Shown here one piece after another: positions 1 through 8,452 of a DNA stretch of 64,000 nt. This DNA is from Massilia brevitalea (GTDB lineage Bacteria > Pseudomonadota > Gammaproteobacteria > Burkholderiales > Burkholderiaceae_D): NCBI RefSeq assembly GCF_030711405.1, contig NZ_JAULSI010000035.1:1-64000 (forward strand). Reading direction: 5' to 3'. The first letter of the stretch is position 1; the number at the start of each line of letters is the position of its first letter. Below the pieces are notes generated by a model. It was given only the letters and a program-made list of their open reading frames with translations, was not told where the DNA came from and searched no databases. The translations under genes were made by a program, and so were the position numbers.

Positions 1-45
1 GTAGGCCGTGCGGGATTCGAACCTGCGACCAACGGATTAAAAGTC
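1..45 (-). repeat. Partial tRNA-Lys 3' half (candidate attachment site)
   Basis: These 45 bases are identical to 16182-16226, the 3' half of the intact tRNA-Lys gene from just inside the CCA end to the anticodon stem, and then diverge. The 5' half of a tRNA does not follow, so this is a fragment and not a gene. A displaced copy of a tRNA 3' half is the usual far-end scar of an element that integrated at a tRNA gene. The copy begins at the first base of the window, so its full extent to the left cannot be seen, and a contig break at this point is possible. Confidence 0.7.
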
Positions 46-111
46 GCCGGGTCGGAATACGAGGGCCTTAATATTCAAAGACTTGCAACGCTTGCCAAGC
101 TCGACAGTCAA

Positions 112-177
112 CGTCACTCAAGGGGAAGAATTGGTACTTGTCGAATTGTACGTCACAAGTTCGTCACATAGCGTCAG
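112..177. repeat. Cluster of CGTCA repeats near the att-like end
   Basis: The pentamer CGTCA occurs at 112, 151, 162 and 172, three times as CGTCAC and once as CGTCAG. The last three copies are spaced 11 and 10 bp apart, on one face of the helix. Closely spaced short repeats beside an attachment site can be arm-type integrase sites, but they could equally be a regulator site or chance. No gene is recognised between 46 and 354. Confidence 0.25.
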
Positions 178-354
178 TCTCGGGGCGATGCTCGCTCTGT
201 ACGCTCTGCATTGTTGCCTTTAAACACGATGAACTGTTGAGCCGCAAATTGCATACTGCACGATGCTTCGATAATATGATATTGACGTGACCGTTACCGT
301 AATTCCAAGCTCGCGCCCAGGCGCCAACCTTTGCAAACGCAATTGGGTACAACC

Positions 355-798
355 ATGCCGATTGTTTTCCTCAGCGAGCTTATCGTGCCTGCATGCATTC
401 TGGCGTTACCGGGTGCCATCTATCTGGTTCGGCATACGGAGCGCATGCTCCGCGCCCGCTATCAGGCGACGATCGGATCGTCCGCGTTCGGAATGGTGGC
501 AACTGCGTGCCTGATTCTGCCAACTCTCTGGTATGTGTTGTTCTACGAACGTTGCAATGGACCCGACCGCGAGGTGATCCATATGCTCTGTGGAGGGTTT
601 GTCATCATCTCAGCGGTCCTTCTCGCACTCATCAACTCTTCGACGATGCGCCTTGCCGACGCTGCCCTCTGCACAATCGCACAGGTTTTCCTAGTTGCGG
701 CCGTGCTTGCGGTAGGATCGGTGCCGCCTCTGCTATGGGATCTGTACTTGGACGCTCGCTATTGGCGGTGGGAGCCCTGCCCGTCAAGACGCCCTTGA
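355..798 (+). CDS. Small membrane protein, unknown function
   Basis: This frame encodes about 147 residues. Four strongly hydrophobic stretches, at about residues 5-22, 40-62, 82-98 and 108-130, are separated by short polar loops with basic residues, as in a multi-pass inner-membrane protein. An ATG at 355 is preferred to an in-frame TTG at 331; neither has a clear ribosome-binding site. It converges on the PAAR gene on the other strand. I do not recognise the family. Membrane proteins beside T6SS effector modules are sometimes immunity or adaptor proteins, but nothing in the sequence shows that here. It could also be an ordinary island-borne orphan. Confidence 0.45.
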   Translation: MPIVFLSELIVPACILALPGAIYLVRHTERMLRARYQATIGSSAFGMVATACLILPTLWYVLFYERCNGPDREVIHMLCGGFVIISAVLLALINSSTMRLADAALCTIAQVFLVAAVLAVGSVPPLLWDLYLDARYWRWEPCPSRRP

Positions 799-939
799 CT
801 TGCGCGCCCTCCGCCGAGTCATCGAGAAAATAGAGACGCCTGCTACCAGCGTGCGAGCTTTGTGTCGGGCTAAATCGATGCGCGCATCAGCCTGCGCAAT
901 GATGAGATTAGCCGAGGGCGGTGGGCCTGCTCGAAGCCC

Positions 940-1218
940 TTAGCCAATTGTCGCCGGCAAACTACCGATCAGCTTGCACCCGCATTCTGTTATGCAACCT
1001 TCAACTGCTACAGGTACGCCATTGACAGTGAAGGAGCTGCACGCGGTAGTGATTTTATTGACCCCGTGCGGCTTGCCTCCAGGGTAGAACTGCGGGCAGT
1101 CGACCTTATCTCCGAGCCTGGCGATCGCGCGTGCACGGACATCGTGGTCAGGTGAGCCACTGATGACCGTCCCACCGTGATCGGTTTTGTCGCCGACTGT
1201 AATTATTTTGAGAGGCAT
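940..1218 (-). CDS. PAAR-domain protein, T6SS spike tip
   Basis: The protein has 92 residues and is almost entirely one PAAR domain. The repeating pattern typical of the family is visible: GDxTxHGG near the start, GD with CP in the middle, HGVN, then VAVEGCITECGCKL near the end. PAAR proteins form the sharp, metal-binding cone on the VgrG trimer and help carry effectors. The start at 1218 is chosen because GGAG lies about 6 bases upstream; an upstream in-frame ATG lacks such a site. It is the last gene of the vgrG-phospholipase-Sel1-PAAR unit, 25 bp after the Sel1 gene. No toxin domain is attached, so it is a plain tip protein. Confidence 0.92.
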   Translation of the reverse strand: MPLKIITVGDKTDHGGTVISGSPDHDVRARAIARLGDKVDCPQFYPGGKPHGVNKITTACSSFTVNGVPVAVEGCITECGCKLIGSLPATIG

Positions 1219-1243
1219 GTCTTTCTCCACAGGGCTGTTGAGG

Positions 1244-2272
1244 TCAGTATGTCGGTTGGCCGTCCGGCTCAAGCTCGATCGCATCCTGGATGCCCTTCCA
1301 TGCGGGTAGTTCCGCTGGAGGCAGCGGCAATACCTGGTCGAGGCGAGTCAGCTTCAGATCGGGATTGAGGTCAAGCGCTTGATTGATTTGCTTGTATCGG
1401 CTCTTGCGCTCTGGATCGGGCAGGATCTCAAGTTCTCTGAGCACAACCTGCTCCTGTTTGTCGCGCTGACTCCAGTCTTTGGTGTCGAACATAAGCATCA
1501 TCACCGCAGCGGAGAGCTTGCTTCCGAATTTCGTCCCTGCTTGGTAATACTCCACTGCTTCGGCGAAATCTTTACGAAGTTCGGCTCTGATCCCAAGCTT
1601 ATAGGCAGCGGGGCCGTGGCCTTGTCTGTACGCGCACATCACCATCGCCTTCTCGGCATCGCGGCGCTGGGCCTTCAGATAGGCTTCCGCCAGGGTCATC
1701 TGCGCTTCCGGACTGCCGAGCTCCGCCGCCTTCAGGTAGTAGGTCCACGCGATTTGTTTATCTTGCGCGGCACCGCCGTAGCCGTGCTCGTGCGCGACAC
1801 CGAGATCGTAGTAACCCCACGCCTGGCCGGCCGCTACGGCCGAGCGGACGATCTCGACCGATTTGTCCGCGTCGGGATCGAGCACATGGTTCTTGTCGAG
1901 GGGGCCAAGGCCGGTTCGGTAGAAGTAGGCCATCAATGCACGCGCGCCCCAGTCGCCGAGGTTCGCGGCCGCCTGCACATCGTGCAGAATGCTGAGCGCT
2001 TCCTGCCGTGTCAATTGCCACTCGATCTTGCTGCGCCACAGCTTGCGGGCATTAATGTAGAGCCGGTAGGCAGCCGGATCGCGGGTGCGCGGCATCGTGT
2101 CCTTCCACCGGCCGCATTCCGGGATCGGGCCGTTCACGTCGAAAGCCAGCAGGCCGGGGGGCATCGTGTGCATCTTCACGTACTCCAGATGTTGTTGTAG
2201 AAAATAGGCGCCGGTTACGACGGAGGCCGAAGCGGCGGCGATGTACATCCAGCGTCGAATTGTTGGTCGCAT
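1244..2272 (-). CDS. Sel1-repeat protein, candidate immunity to the Tle5-like effector
   Basis: The 342-residue protein starts with a basic, then hydrophobic segment (about residues 6-25), a signal anchor or signal peptide that would place it in the periplasm. Between about residues 85 and 260 it shows Sel1/TPR-like helical repeats with the motifs ALMAYFYRTGLG, YYDLGVAHEHGYG and YYLKAAELGSPEAQ. The gene starts one base after the stop of the phospholipase D gene, implying translational coupling. In Pseudomonas aeruginosa the immunity proteins of the Tle5-type effector PldB are periplasmic Sel1-repeat proteins, so the same role is likely here; this is inferred from family and position. The C-terminal 80 residues match nothing I recognise. 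Confidence 0.75.
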   Translation of the reverse strand: MRPTIRRWMYIAAASASVVTGAYFLQQHLEYVKMHTMPPGLLAFDVNGPIPECGRWKDTMPRTRDPAAYRLYINARKLWRSKIEWQLTRQEALSILHDVQAAANLGDWGARALMAYFYRTGLGPLDKNHVLDPDADKSVEIVRSAVAAGQAWGYYDLGVAHEHGYGGAAQDKQIAWTYYLKAAELGSPEAQMTLAEAYLKAQRRDAEKAMVMCAYRQGHGPAAYKLGIRAELRKDFAEAVEYYQAGTKFGSKLSAAVMMLMFDTKDWSQRDKQEQVVLRELEILPDPERKSRYKQINQALDLNPDLKLTRLDQVLPLPPAELPAWKGIQDAIELEPDGQPTY

Positions 2273-2273
2273 A

Positions 2274-4229
2274 TCAGATCACCGGCGAACCTGGTTCCCT
2301 GTCGACGTGGAAGGTGGCGATCTGGCCCACTAGCGGCGATCCATTCGCCATGGCTTCACTGTTTTTTTGCATCAGCGTCAGCCATTTATTGAATGTCTCT
2401 TCCATATCGCCAAACTGCGCCGGCCCCACGTCCTTGGTGCATTGGTCGAACAGCTTCTTGCGCAAGTCAAACGCGACATCCTTGGCCTGGCTGAGCAAAT
2501 TGAGCTCGCTGTCGAGAGCCATGCTGCGCACGTTCAGGTTGGCCGAGCCGACCGTGAAGGCCACGTCGTCGACGATTGCCACCTTGGCGTGGATGTAGGT
2601 TTCCTCGTAATCCTTGGTCGATTTCGGTTGCTCGGCGCCGCTCCACATCGACGCCATAAGCGCCTTGATCCCGCGCTTTTCCAACTCAACCGCCGTAATC
2701 GGCATCTTCGTCTTGCTGCGCTTGGCCTTCGCCACCGTTTCCTCGTGCTCCACCTTCATGGTCGCGCTGTTGCCGAGTTGCAGGGCAATGTCATAGGTCG
2801 CGATGTCCATGCCGTCCGTCTCGGGTGTCGAGGTCAGTATGAACACGTAGATGGGCTTGGTGTAGCCAGCGTCGCGCAGTGTCTCCACGCACTTCGTCAG
2901 GTGGTCGGCCCAGTCTTGGTACTGGATGTATTGGTTCTGGATGAAAATATAGTGCTGGGTGAGCCGGGTCAGGTTGGCATAACATTCCTTGATCGATTTT
3001 TCCTTGTACGCCGGGTAGGTGCGCATGAGCTGCGCGCTGTGCTGGCCGCCGCGCAGGATGAAATCGGCGGCCGTCAGGTGCTTCCTGCTTTGCACGAGCG
3101 GTGGAACTTTCTCCGGCTTCTTGTCGATCGCTTTGGCCACAGCGAGTGCCGCGCCGGCCACCAAGCCTGGTGGCGTCATCCAGATCGCGTTCATCAAGGA
3201 CGATGTGGCTTGCTGTGCTTCGGCCCATCCATAGCAGAAATTGTGGTTCATGTCGTACAGGATGGGACCGCGCACGCGCAGCGACACGTCCTGGTACGGT
3301 TTTGCGGTAAAGGCGTATTTGCTTACGAATTCGGCGAGGCGCTCGGCCTTGTAGCGCGACGGTTGTGCAGGCTGGCCCGATAGCGCCTGCATCTGACGAT
3401 CGTAGCGGTCCCACGCTTCGTCCATCATGGCCGTCAATTTGCCGACCGGTTCGGCCGGATTCTTCTTGTACAGTGTTTCGCGGCGCCCGTCCTGGAAGCG
3501 ATGGTGGACTGTGTCCCAGAAGTCGGTCGTCGAGTTATGTCCCATCACATAGCCCACCGCGCGCGCCGGCGTTTCGTAATCGATCAGGATCATCTTTTGA
3601 TGATGGGTGGGGTAGACGGCCCCCAGTACGCCTTTGGGGCCGATCTTGTACTGCTCACCCGCGAGCGCAAGCGGCAGGAACTTGATCGACACTTCACGCG
3701 TTTGCAACGCGATCCCCGGTACATTTCCTGCGATGATTTCGTCGAACCATTCGCGGTTGTACCGGTCGTGCGTTTCGCCGTAATAGCCGGCGTAGGCGCC
3801 GATCGTGGGAATGCGGCCCCCATACAAACCGGGATTGTTTTTTTGGATTGCATAGGAAGCGGCATTGTCATGCCAGAGCAGCAGGCGCACCGTGACCGGA
3901 TTCTCTTTCCGGGTTGCGATCTGCTTGAGCAGGTCGCCGTAGCGCATGCCGTCCTCGGCCCCTTGACCGCGGATGAGCACCATGCCCGGGTCGAATCCCC
4001 AGGTGATGATGTCCACGCTATGTTGTGCCTCGAGGAGGTCTTTGTGGATGCGCCTGAACACCTCCTCACCGCAGATGAGGGGTTCGAGCTCGCAGGCGTG
4101 TCGCGGCGGGTAAGTTCCATGCTTGCTCGTCCTGACCCACCAGGGCAAGGACAGGCATTGGTAAGGTCCCACCTCCTGGTTGTAGCAGAGCTTCTGCTTG
4201 TAAAGCTTCGCATTCTCGTCCATTCCCAT
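2274..4229 (-). CDS. Phospholipase D family T6SS effector (Tle5-like)
   Basis: The protein has 651 residues with two HxKxxxxD catalytic motifs: HQKMILID at about residues 210-217 and HAKVAIVD at about 547-554, the latter followed by GSANLNVRS. Two such motifs define the phospholipase D superfamily. No signal peptide is seen, as expected for a protein delivered by T6SS. The gene lies 45 bp after vgrG and directly before a Sel1-repeat gene, the usual layout of Tle5 lipase effectors, which cleave target-cell membrane phospholipids. The start at 4229 is chosen for an AGGAAAC site about 5 bases upstream; an in-frame ATG at 4250 is less likely. The reading frame and both active-site motifs are intact. 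Confidence 0.88.
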   Translation of the reverse strand: MGMDENAKLYKQKLCYNQEVGPYQCLSLPWWVRTSKHGTYPPRHACELEPLICGEEVFRRIHKDLLEAQHSVDIITWGFDPGMVLIRGQGAEDGMRYGDLLKQIATRKENPVTVRLLLWHDNAASYAIQKNNPGLYGGRIPTIGAYAGYYGETHDRYNREWFDEIIAGNVPGIALQTREVSIKFLPLALAGEQYKIGPKGVLGAVYPTHHQKMILIDYETPARAVGYVMGHNSTTDFWDTVHHRFQDGRRETLYKKNPAEPVGKLTAMMDEAWDRYDRQMQALSGQPAQPSRYKAERLAEFVSKYAFTAKPYQDVSLRVRGPILYDMNHNFCYGWAEAQQATSSLMNAIWMTPPGLVAGAALAVAKAIDKKPEKVPPLVQSRKHLTAADFILRGGQHSAQLMRTYPAYKEKSIKECYANLTRLTQHYIFIQNQYIQYQDWADHLTKCVETLRDAGYTKPIYVFILTSTPETDGMDIATYDIALQLGNSATMKVEHEETVAKAKRSKTKMPITAVELEKRGIKALMASMWSGAEQPKSTKDYEETYIHAKVAIVDDVAFTVGSANLNVRSMALDSELNLLSQAKDVAFDLRKKLFDQCTKDVGPAQFGDMEETFNKWLTLMQKNSEAMANGSPLVGQIATFHVDREPGSPVI

Positions 4230-4274
4230 GATGTTTCCTTTGCGGGTCAAGGCCAGCGGCCAGCGGGCCGTGCG

Positions 4275-7079
4275 TCATGTGCGGTCGTTTGCCAACGTGT
4301 TGGCATCGATCCGGTCCTGGTGCAGCGTTACCTCATCCTCGGACAACAGCCCACCCGGATTCTCGTAGCCGTGGTAGCCCACGCCCGCGTTCTGCTCGTG
4401 CTGCTCGGCGTAAGCGCTGGCAGCGATATCGAAAGACTGGCCGGTCGGAAGCTCGACCTTGTACTCCGCGGTGGCCTCGAGTTCGTGCGCGAACTGAATG
4501 TTGCCCTTGTCGTTGACTTGCCCCTGCTCGATCAACGCCCCATCCTTGAACAGTTTGAAGGGCAAGCCGGCACTGACCATGCCAGCTGCCTCGGCATGGC
4601 TACCAATGTGCAGCGCGCCGCGGCCCTTGCGCAGTACATCGGCTACGGGCGGCATAGTGACCGCCATTTCCATGTTCTTTGCGTTGACAAAGCTATGGTG
4701 CGCGGCATGCGCGACGAAGTTGCCGTTGGTGCCGTGTTCGATGCCGCCGGCGGTGAACTTCGCATAGCTGCCGCCGCCGTTGATGACGACTTCTTCCTTG
4801 GCGCTGATCGTGATCCGGTTGGCGGTGTGGGTGATTTCCAGCTTTGCCAGCAGCTTGATGTTGTCCGACAAAGCCTGCAGGTCGATGTCGCCGGCCGCGG
4901 CCACCATCTTCATGCCGGCTTTCTGGACGAACAGCCGCAGCGACTGGCGGACGCTGGCAAAAAAATGCGTGCCGACAGAAAGAGACAGGCTTCTGCCGCT
5001 TGTCAGGGCCGTGTGGCGCTCGCTGGCAATGTGGGTGTCGGTGGCGGTCGTCGTCGCGATGCCGGCGGGACTTGCCAGCACCAGGTGCGGCTTGGCCAGT
5101 TCGGAGAAGCTGCCCGCTTTTGACTCCGGCCCTTTGACCGCGTCGTTCTGCGCTTGCAGTAGCGATGCAACGCCGTCCTGGTTGTCGGCAGGCTCCTGCG
5201 CGCCATTCTTTTGTGCGATCTCGGCAAGTAGTTGATGCTGCTCGGCGGCCAGCGTGAGGCGGCGCGTCGTCTCGTCCATGTCCTTGACCGGGCCGCGCGC
5301 GGCCTGGCGTGCTTCGGTCGTGATCAGCAGTCCCTTAGCTGCGCGCGCCACGCCATGCCCGTCGGTGCGCAGTTCCCAGCCTTCGCCGCGCGAGTCCTTG
5401 CGCCCGCTGGTGTCCTCGATGCGCGTGATGTGGCCGAGCGAGAGCTGGCTGCACTGATGGTCGCTTTTGAGCTGCGCCTGGATCTTGTCTTTGGTGTCAT
5501 CGAGGACGAGGTGGTTGCCGCGCGCGCCGCCGCCCAGTTCCCGGCTGCGCAGGCCGGCGAGCGCCTGCTGCCCCGGCAGTTTCCAGGGCGGCATGTGTCT
5601 TGCGTTGTAGAGCGCTCCGATGATCAGCGGATGGTCGAGATTCCCGTTGGGGTAGACGACAGGCACCTCTTCGCCCACGCGCGGCAGGCGGATCTGTCCG
5701 AATTCGTTGCCGGCGGCCGGGGTCATGACCCGGACCCAGGGCGAGCTGTTTTCGTCGTACTTGTCCAGCCGGTTCCAGTGGAACTGCAGTTTTACGCGTG
5801 CAAGGCCGTCGGTGTGGATGTCGGCTCCGGCCGGGCCGACGACGATGGCCGTATGCAGTCCCGTGTAGATGTTCGGTTCGCTGTTGAAGTGCAGGCCGGG
5901 GCGCCAGCGTATGTCCTGGCGAATGCAGGTGAAGCGGTTTTCGTACACCGAGGGGGCACTTGGCCCGGCCTGGTAGTTGTTAGTGATCTCATGCTCGGCG
6001 GCCAGGATCAGGTAATAGCGGTCGCCGACGGGGACGCCGTGGCGCGGCTCGGTATCGTAGTCGGGCGGAAGCGGCTCGGCGCTGACGTGGCCGCCGAGCT
6101 TGAAGATGCGGCCGGGCACTACGCAGCGCTCGTTGCCCGCCGCCTCGAAATACTGCGTTTCCTTATCCGCTTCCTCCATACGCCGCCGCGCCAGCTGTTC
6201 GCCGTCGCTGTGCGTCGAAAAGCCGTACGCCCCGGTGTCCTCGTAGCGCTCGTAAGCGAAGATATCGCCCTGCCGGTTGACGGAGTGAGCGTCGGTGCGG
6301 TGCGCGCCGGGCTGCTTGTAGTTGAAGCTGGCCAGCGTGGTCTTGCCCGAGCCGACGCGCCGGATGGGCGTCCAGGTATAAATGCCGTCTTCCTCGCGCG
6401 AACCGCGCCCCTGGTCCTGGAAGGAGATGACGTACGCTTCCTCGTCGATTTTCTCGGCCAGGAGGCTGCTGTCCGAGATCACGAGCTTGTGGCCGTCGAA
6501 TTCGTGATCGTACCGGTAGTGCAGGCCAAGCGCTTCCCAGCGCCGGTGCAGGTGGTTGTAGTCGCTCTCGTTGTACTGGTTGGCGAGGCTCAGGCGCGGG
6601 TCGTCGCCGGCCAGGAGCATGCGCCAGTTGGCCTGAGGGTAGTCCTTCAGAATGGCCTCGGTAATCTCGCGCACGCTCTTGTGGTGGAACGACATGCAGT
6701 TCGTGCGCAGCCGGGCGAACGCAAGCCAGGGTTCGAGCACCATCTGGTAGAAAGCGAAGCCGCCGTCGCTGCGCACGAAGCGGAACTCGGTGATGTAGCC
6801 GTTGAAGTAGCGCAGCGAGCCGTCTTCACGCACCAGCGAGATCGTCACCATCCGGCCCATCATGATTGTCAGCGGAATGCGCGGGTCGGGCGACAGCACT
6901 TCGAGCACGAAGCGGAAGCAGCGCGAGACCGCCTCGCTGGCGGCGAGCCTGTTCGGTAGCAGCAGCGCCGGGGGGCCGTCCTTGAACGGAAAATCGAGCC
7001 GCATGAGCCGATTGTGCTGGGATTCGCCGCTGAATGCGGATTGCGCGGCACCGGCCGCGATTGCCTGGCTTTCGCCCAT
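4275..7079 (-). CDS. vgrG: VgrG spike protein with DUF2345 extension
   Basis: The 934-residue protein has the gp27/gp5-like core of VgrG. The N-terminal two thirds includes NQYNESDYNHLHRRWEALGL, and the OB-fold region has FHWNRLDKYDENSSPWVRV followed by PRVGEEVPVVYPNGNLDHP. A DUF2345-type beta-helical region follows, then a C-terminal extension of about 100 residues that may dock the adjacent effector. VgrG trimers form the T6SS spike and are carried by the TssK/F/G/E baseplate encoded nearby. The start at 7079 has GGAGA about 8 bases upstream. The gene heads the effector module; an FNR-type box lies about 95-105 bp upstream. No catalytic domain is evident in the extension. Confidence 0.93.
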   Translation of the reverse strand: MGESQAIAAGAAQSAFSGESQHNRLMRLDFPFKDGPPALLLPNRLAASEAVSRCFRFVLEVLSPDPRIPLTIMMGRMVTISLVREDGSLRYFNGYITEFRFVRSDGGFAFYQMVLEPWLAFARLRTNCMSFHHKSVREITEAILKDYPQANWRMLLAGDDPRLSLANQYNESDYNHLHRRWEALGLHYRYDHEFDGHKLVISDSSLLAEKIDEEAYVISFQDQGRGSREEDGIYTWTPIRRVGSGKTTLASFNYKQPGAHRTDAHSVNRQGDIFAYERYEDTGAYGFSTHSDGEQLARRRMEEADKETQYFEAAGNERCVVPGRIFKLGGHVSAEPLPPDYDTEPRHGVPVGDRYYLILAAEHEITNNYQAGPSAPSVYENRFTCIRQDIRWRPGLHFNSEPNIYTGLHTAIVVGPAGADIHTDGLARVKLQFHWNRLDKYDENSSPWVRVMTPAAGNEFGQIRLPRVGEEVPVVYPNGNLDHPLIIGALYNARHMPPWKLPGQQALAGLRSRELGGGARGNHLVLDDTKDKIQAQLKSDHQCSQLSLGHITRIEDTSGRKDSRGEGWELRTDGHGVARAAKGLLITTEARQAARGPVKDMDETTRRLTLAAEQHQLLAEIAQKNGAQEPADNQDGVASLLQAQNDAVKGPESKAGSFSELAKPHLVLASPAGIATTTATDTHIASERHTALTSGRSLSLSVGTHFFASVRQSLRLFVQKAGMKMVAAAGDIDLQALSDNIKLLAKLEITHTANRITISAKEEVVINGGGSYAKFTAGGIEHGTNGNFVAHAAHHSFVNAKNMEMAVTMPPVADVLRKGRGALHIGSHAEAAGMVSAGLPFKLFKDGALIEQGQVNDKGNIQFAHELEATAEYKVELPTGQSFDIAASAYAEQHEQNAGVGYHGYENPGGLLSEDEVTLHQDRIDANTLANDRT

Positions 7080-7171
7080 TGACTGTCTCCATTGACCCGC
7101 CCGGCATGGCCGCAGCGGACGTGAAAAAAAATGTGCAACAGACACGTTACCTTGATGCTGCCAAGCGGCAT

Positions 7172-7185
7172 TTGATTCGGATCAA
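7172..7185. promoter_or_regulatory. Perfect FNR/ANR-type box upstream of vgrG
   Basis: TTGAT-TCGG-ATCAA is an exact match to the FNR/ANR consensus TTGATNNNNATCAA. It lies between vgrG, transcribed leftwards, and the broken gene transcribed rightwards. A weak -10-like hexamer (TAACGT on the minus strand, 7149-7144) sits about 32 bp from the box centre, the spacing of a class II activated promoter for vgrG. The match is seen; binding is inferred. Confidence 0.55.
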
Positions 7186-7242
7186 TGCGTTTCCCTGCGG
7201 CATATCTACAGTTTTCACGACAATTTATTTTGGAGCCTAGCG

Positions 7243-8419
7243 ATGCCGCACAACTTGAAACGACCAGGACAAGCGCGTGCTGCAAGCACGTTGGGCCAGC
7301 CGCTGGCGCAGATGGACGGCTGGGTCAACACCGGGCCGGCGCTGCTGCGCAGCGAGGTGACGAGGCTTCACGGCCGTCTTTATTCGGTACAGTTCCGGGA
7401 GCAGGGCGCGGTCGAGGCCTGGAAGCGCGCGCTCGAAAACACCCTGCTCTGACCTTGTTGGCAGGATTCCGCCACGCTGTGCTGGCAGATCAGGCAGGAA
7501 GTCCTGCACCAGCTGGAAGCCATGTTTTCCTCCCCCACGGTTTTTGGGCAACTGAGCGCCCGCGATCACCAGCGGCTCGCGTTCGCGGCGAGCATGAACC
7601 TCAAGTACCACTTGAGCCAGGGGACGGTGATCGAGTCCACACCGGCGCTGGAAACGCTGCTGGCGAATTCGGACGTGGATCTCAGTCTGCCGATGAGCAT
7701 GGTGGTGCCGCCCTATCGCGCCCAGTACCTGCGCTTCGGCGACACGGCCACGCGGTATCTGAAGGTGCCGAACCCGCAGTCGCCAGACCACGTCTTCGAG
7801 GGAGCGTTCTGTTTCCTGACCCGGCACGCTCTGTCGGGAGCCAGGGGAGAAGTGCTGGACGCTGGAACTCCTCTTCGTCACTAGGCGCCAAGACTGCTAC
7901 GGCGGCCAGGTCGCGCTGCTCGGCGAAACGGACCGGGACGACGTCACGGTCGGCGAGTGGCTGAATCGGGTGCTGGCCTCCTTCACGGAAGCGCCGGGGA
8001 GTAAGTTCCACCGGTCGATGCATGCCGCGGTCAGCTATGTGGTGCGCGTGTTCCTCTACATGACCTTGAAGCAGGCGCGCGTGCTGCCGCACCGCGACTA
8101 CGACGAGGCGCTGCGCCGCGCCGCCGGCCTGGGCGAGCGCAAGCGCGCCAAGCTCCTGCAGAGATCTGCCTCCCTCTACAACGGCATCCTCGTCGGCCCC
8201 GAGTCCTTGCCATCAAGCGCTAATTCGGGCGGGACGGGAGGTGGCATGGGGCCGCACTGGCGCCGGGGGCATTTCCGCATGCAGCCCTTCGGCATCGGCA
8301 ACCAGCAGCGCAAACTCATTTTTGTGGCGCCGGTACTGATTCACGCGGACCAGTTGCAGGGCGAGCTGCCTGCACCGAAACCGTACAGGGCCGGCGCTGC
8401 TGCGGTGACCGGGGCTTAG
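7243..8419 (+). pseudogene. Broken gene of unknown function between vgrG and tssG
   Basis: One protein of about 390 residues appears to be spread over this stretch but is disrupted twice. From 7243 the frame reads well to an in-frame TGA at 7450-7452, then continues in the same frame with protein-like sequence (WQDSATLCWQIRQEVLHQLE) to a stop at 7884. Between about 7815 and 7860 the coding sense shifts to another frame, which carries on as ELLFVTRRQDCYGGQVALL and runs to 8419. A stop plus a frameshift point to a pseudogene, unless there are sequencing errors. I do not recognise the family. Its place between vgrG and tssG suggests a former T6SS accessory protein. Confidence 0.65.
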
Positions 8420-8452
8420 CCAAGTTCCGCACCCGCGCCGGTGTGAGTCCGC

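Noticed and set aside
3501-6959. Long plus-strand open frames opposite the phospholipase and vgrG genes
   Set aside because: Same cause: antisense shadows of real genes, without ribosome-binding sites or recognisable domains.
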